NCBI RefSeq assembly: GCF_010119935.1
Contig: NZ_CP048209.1
Coordinates: 3,475,001-3,539,000, forward strand
Length of the DNA stretch: 64,000 bases
Source: Paenibacillus lycopersici
GTDB lineage: Bacteria; Bacillota; Bacilli; Paenibacillales; Paenibacillaceae
Reading direction: 5' to 3'
Below the pieces are notes generated by a model. The model made no database searches and was not told the origin of the DNA. It worked only from the letters and a program-made list of their open reading frames with translations. Positions 61,360-64,000 of this stretch are shown in pieces. The position numbers were made by a program, and so were the translations under genes. Position 1 is the first letter of the stretch; each line of letters starts with the position of its first letter.

Positions 61360-62142
61360 ATGAAGCAGCTTGGTCATCCTCGCAATTATTGGCACGTGTC
61401 GCCGGAGCGGGCGGATCTGTGCCGCGGCGCTCATCCGCCGCATCCGGTATCCTTCGCCGCCGAGCCGCAATGCTTGACGATCGATCTGGCGAGAACCGCG
61501 GTCGTCGTCGTCGACATGCAGAACGATTTCTGTTCGCCGGACGGCTGGCTGGGCTCGATCGGCATCGATACGTCGCCGCTGCTCGAACCGGTCGCTCCGC
61601 TTCGGCGGCTGCTTCCGGCGCTTCGCGCGGCCGCCGTTCCGGTGGTGTGGCTCAATTGGGGCAATCGCGCGGACCGGATGAATCTGAATCCGTCGGTGCT
61701 GCATGTATACGATCCGGACGGCTCCGGAACGGGTATCGGCAGTCCGCTGCCGGGCAACGGCTCGCGCGTGCTGGAGCAGGGTAGCTGGGGGGCCGCGCTC
61801 GTCGATGGTTTGGAGGCCGCGCCGGAGGATATCCATGTCGACAAATTCCGCATGAGCGGCTTATGGGATACGCCGCTCGACAGCATATTGCGCAACCTCG
61901 GGGCGCAGACGCTGTTGTTCGCGGGCGTCAATCTGGACCAGTGCGTCATGCATACGCTGCAGGACGCCGTCTGTCTCGGCTACGACGCGGTGCTGCTCGC
62001 GGACTGCTGCGCGACCAGCTCGCCGGCATATTGCGCGGAAGCGGCCCTGTACAACATCAAACAATGCTACGGCTTCGTCGCCCGATCCGAAGGAATATTG
62101 GACGCGATGGCGGCGGCGGCCGGAAAGGATGAAGAAAGATGA
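61360..62142 (+). CDS. Isochorismatase-family amidohydrolase (RutB/biuret-hydrolase-like)
   Basis: The 260-residue cysteine hydrolase starts at ATG 61360 after AAGGGAGA. The catalytic triad is visible as Asp52 (VVDMQNDF), Lys162 (HVDKFRMSG) and Cys195 (VNLDQCVMHT). An N-terminal extension of about 40 residues is present, as in ureidoacrylate and biuret amidohydrolases. It would hydrolyse an open-chain ureido or carbamoyl amide. It ends four bases into the cupin gene, so the two are coupled. Confidence 0.9.
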   Translation: MKQLGHPRNYWHVSPERADLCRGAHPPHPVSFAAEPQCLTIDLARTAVVVVDMQNDFCSPDGWLGSIGIDTSPLLEPVAPLRRLLPALRAAAVPVVWLNWGNRADRMNLNPSVLHVYDPDGSGTGIGSPLPGNGSRVLEQGSWGAALVDGLEAAPEDIHVDKFRMSGLWDTPLDSILRNLGAQTLLFAGVNLDQCVMHTLQDAVCLGYDAVLLADCCATSSPAYCAEAALYNIKQCYGFVARSEGILDAMAAAAGKDEER

Positions 62143-62588
62143 CGATACAAGGCTTAGTGCTGGGACATTTCGAGCAATGCGAGGTTCGGAAAATATCCGC
62201 CCGCGATACGAACAAATTCGTGCTGCTGTGCGACGGGACCCAGGCTCCGTTCGTGTCGGTGGTGGAAATTTTCGACGAGGGCGGACAGACGCCTCCGAAT
62301 GAACACGCGGAAGCGTTCGAATATTTCTATGTGCTGGAAGGAGAGGGGACGGCCATCGTCGGCGAAGCGGAGACGGACATTCGCAAGGGCTCCTTCTTCG
62401 TCGTCCCCCCGGGCAATAACCATCAGGTGCGCAATACCGGCGCCGGCCGGCTGTACGTGCTGACGACGATGGTGCCCGACGAGAAGTTTTCGGATTTGAT
62501 CAAAGCCGGACCGGCAGCGAGTCTGGACGAGGAAGACCTCCGCGTGCTGAGCGGCGCCCGTCCTGCCGGAGCCGGAACATTCGCCTAA
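62139..62588 (+). CDS. Small cupin-domain protein
   Basis: The 149-residue protein holds one cupin barrel. The first motif (PPNEHAEAFEYFYVLEGEG) contains His and Glu metal ligands and the second (PPGNNHQVRNTG) the last His. It could be an isomerase, an aminohydrolase or only a ligand-binding protein. It overlaps the isochorismatase-like gene by four bases and precedes the amidase by 16, so it belongs to the same pathway. Confidence 0.88.
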   Translation: MTIQGLVLGHFEQCEVRKISARDTNKFVLLCDGTQAPFVSVVEIFDEGGQTPPNEHAEAFEYFYVLEGEGTAIVGEAETDIRKGSFFVVPPGNNHQVRNTGAGRLYVLTTMVPDEKFSDLIKAGPAASLDEEDLRVLSGARPAGAGTFA

Positions 62589-62604
62589 CGGGGGAGGACG
62601 CCAT

Positions 62605-63801
62605 ATGCAGAACGGCTTCAATGCGTATATCAACGAGCATGTTGTCGTCGAACCGACAGGAACGGGGCCGCTCTCCGGCAAGGAATTCGCGGTCAAAGAC
62701 GTGTTCGCTATCGCGGGGCACGCGAACTCGGCCGGCAATCCGGACTGGCTGCGCACCCACGGGCCGGCCATTGCGCATGCCGAAGCCGTCGCCAGGCTGC
62801 TGTCGCGCGGCGGCCGGCTGAGAGGCGCGACGATTACCGACGAGCTCATGTTCAGTCTGAACGGCGAGAACGTCCATTACGGCACGCCCGTCAATCCGAA
62901 GGCGCCCGGCTCGATTCCGGGCGGCTCGTCCAGCGGTTCGGCCTCCGCCGCGGCAGCCGGGCTCGCGGATTTCGCGCTCGGCACCGATACCGGCGGCTCG
63001 GTCCGCATCCCTTCCTCCTATTGCGGCCTGTACGGCATTCGGCCGACGCACGGGCTCGTATCGCTGGACGGCGTCATTCCGCTCTCCGCCAGCTTCGACA
63101 CCGTCGGCTGGATGGCGCGCGACGCCGCGACGCTGCTTCAGGTCGGGGAGGCGCTTATCGGCGGCGACGCCGCGCCCGCCGGAGGCGCCTTCAAGCGGCT
63201 GTTGTTCGCGACCGATGCCTGGGACGTGGCGGAGGCGGATTGCCGCCTGGCGCTGTCCGGGACGGCGGACGTGCTGCAAGGGGCGATGGACGCAAGCAGG
63301 CTGATCGTAGCTTCGCAAGGCCTCGAGAGCTGGTTCGCGACTTTCCGTACGATTCAGGGCTACGAAATATGGTCGGTCCATGGAGCGTGGATTACGGAGC
63401 ACCGGCCGAAATTCGGGCCCGGGATCGCGGAGCGGTTCGCCTGGTCGGCCACGATTGCCAGGGGAGATTACGAGCGGGCGCTTCCCGTGCGGCAGCGCAT
63501 TCGCGAATCGCTGGAGGAGCTGCTTGGCGACGACGGCTTGCTCGTCATTCCGACGGCGCCATGCGCCGCGCCCCGAATCGGCCTGACCGGCGCGCAGGTC
63601 GAGCGAACCCGCGCTCGCTCCATGCAGCTGTCCTGCATCGCCGGGCTCGGCGGCCTGCCGCAGGCGACGATGCCGCTCAAGGGCGGAGACGGCCTGCCTG
63701 TCGGCTTGTCGTTCGTAGCCGGGCCGCGGCAGGATGCGAAGCTGCTGCGCTGGATCCGCGATGCCGCGAGCCGTGCGCTCCCGCCTCAGACGGTCGGCTA
63801 G
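62605..63801 (+). CDS. Amidase-signature enzyme (short, AtzE/GatA-like)
   Basis: The 398-residue amidase carries Lys31 (FAVKDVF), the cis-serine around residue 109 in PGGSSSGSAS and the nucleophile Ser132 in GTDTGGSVRIPSS, the complete Ser-Ser-Lys triad. It is shorter than typical GatA (about 480) and resembles small amidases such as AtzE-like or indoleacetamide-type enzymes. GGGGGAGGACGCC precedes the ATG. It would release ammonia from an amide intermediate. Confidence 0.9.
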   Translation: MQNGFNAYINEHVVVEPTGTGPLSGKEFAVKDVFAIAGHANSAGNPDWLRTHGPAIAHAEAVARLLSRGGRLRGATITDELMFSLNGENVHYGTPVNPKAPGSIPGGSSSGSASAAAAGLADFALGTDTGGSVRIPSSYCGLYGIRPTHGLVSLDGVIPLSASFDTVGWMARDAATLLQVGEALIGGDAAPAGGAFKRLLFATDAWDVAEADCRLALSGTADVLQGAMDASRLIVASQGLESWFATFRTIQGYEIWSVHGAWITEHRPKFGPGIAERFAWSATIARGDYERALPVRQRIRESLEELLGDDGLLVIPTAPCAAPRIGLTGAQVERTRARSMQLSCIAGLGGLPQATMPLKGGDGLPVGLSFVAGPRQDAKLLRWIRDAASRALPPQTVG

Positions 63802-63896
63802 ACGCTCCGTTACGGGCGGAGAGCCCGGACCGGCAGCGACATTGTTCCGTTCGAGAGGAACGGACGCACTTATCATTAACGTGAAGGAGCATGCGT

Positions 63897-64000
63897 ATGT
63901 TTATGCGATATGAAGGCACGGCGTGGGAAGAGCGTTTCTTGCCGCGGCTGACGAGCAAGCAGGTGAAGGAGCTGCCGAAGGAGGATGCGCTGATCGTGCT
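63897..64000 (+). CDS. Creatininase-family protein, 5' part
   Basis: The frame from ATG 63897 reads MFMRYEGTAWEERFLPRLTS then KQVKELPKEDALIVL and runs off the right edge. This is the N-terminal part of creatininase-family proteins, which normally continue with a GxxEQHGPHLP metal-binding motif. An alternative ATG at 63891 is too near the GGAG site. Members open cyclic amides (creatinine) or deformylate formylaminopyrimidines. It is probably the next gene of the importer operon. Confidence 0.7.
   Translation, partial: MFMRYEGTAWEERFLPRLTSKQVKELPKEDALIV

Noticed and set aside
62500..63876. 458-codon minus-strand frame over the amidase gene
   Set aside because: Antisense shadow of a gene with a complete catalytic triad.

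Overview
The window looks like a chromosomal segment of a Gram-positive, probable spore-forming member of the Paenibacillaceae (Paenibacillus/Cohnella type). The evidence is a very long S-layer-type protein with three C-terminal SLH domains, strong AGGAGG-type ribosome binding sites, frequent GTG and TTG starts, Bacillota-type Fur boxes and lipoprotein boxes, a Btr-like AraC regulator, CBO0543-family membrane proteins and a YumC/YcgT-type reductase. No rRNA or tRNA gene was seen.

Layout. 0-8 kb: the 3' end of a DHA2 drug exporter, a 1,786-residue repeat-rich SLH surface protein, an MmcQ/YjbR gene broken by one amber codon, and a small P-loop kinase. 8-18 kb: a secreted helical protein, a leaderless GH9 hydrolase, a stalk-domain protein, a PAS hybrid kinase, membrane proteins, purC behind a ZTP riboswitch with its own terminator, and a HAD phosphatase. 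18-24 kb: a tyrosine recombinase whose upstream region is split by an IS1202-like element with an exact 17-bp target duplication, short dispersed repeats, a cold-shock protein, HU, a desaturase and a MazG-like protein. 24-30 kb: a PhyH-family protein lacking the usual HxD, a hydrolase-TetR-TPR operon with a perfect palindromic operator, and a CLC-F fluoride exporter behind a fluoride riboswitch. 29-34 kb: a Fur-controlled iron locus in which a lipoprotein receptor and the binding domain of an AraC regulator are clearly homologous. 34-41 kb: an ABC exporter, a frameshifted phage-type Peptidase_G2 remnant, two TetR genes, an esterase, and an MFS-peroxiredoxin operon with a 30-bp palindromic operator. 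41-48 kb: a phosphorelay of two large hybrid kinases flanking a CheR methyltransferase. 48-64 kb: a second Fur-controlled iron receptor, then a catabolic cluster running off the right edge.

The most interesting region is 49.8-64.0 kb. A PucR-family regulator sits among genes for a gamma-glutamyltransferase-like enzyme, a CocE/NonD hydrolase, a cytosine-deaminase-like amidohydrolase, a WrbA-like flavoprotein, a NMT1/THI5-type ABC importer, an isochorismatase-like hydrolase, a cupin, an amidase and a creatininase-family protein. I read it as a scavenging pathway for a nitrogenous heterocycle or amide of unknown identity. Four intergenic sites in this cluster share a 17-bp interrupted palindrome, (T/C)GTYA-N7-TRACA, and in at least one site its centre is a good -10 box. 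This is a candidate operator for the PucR protein. Assignments rest on reading motifs and translations by eye; no database search was run.
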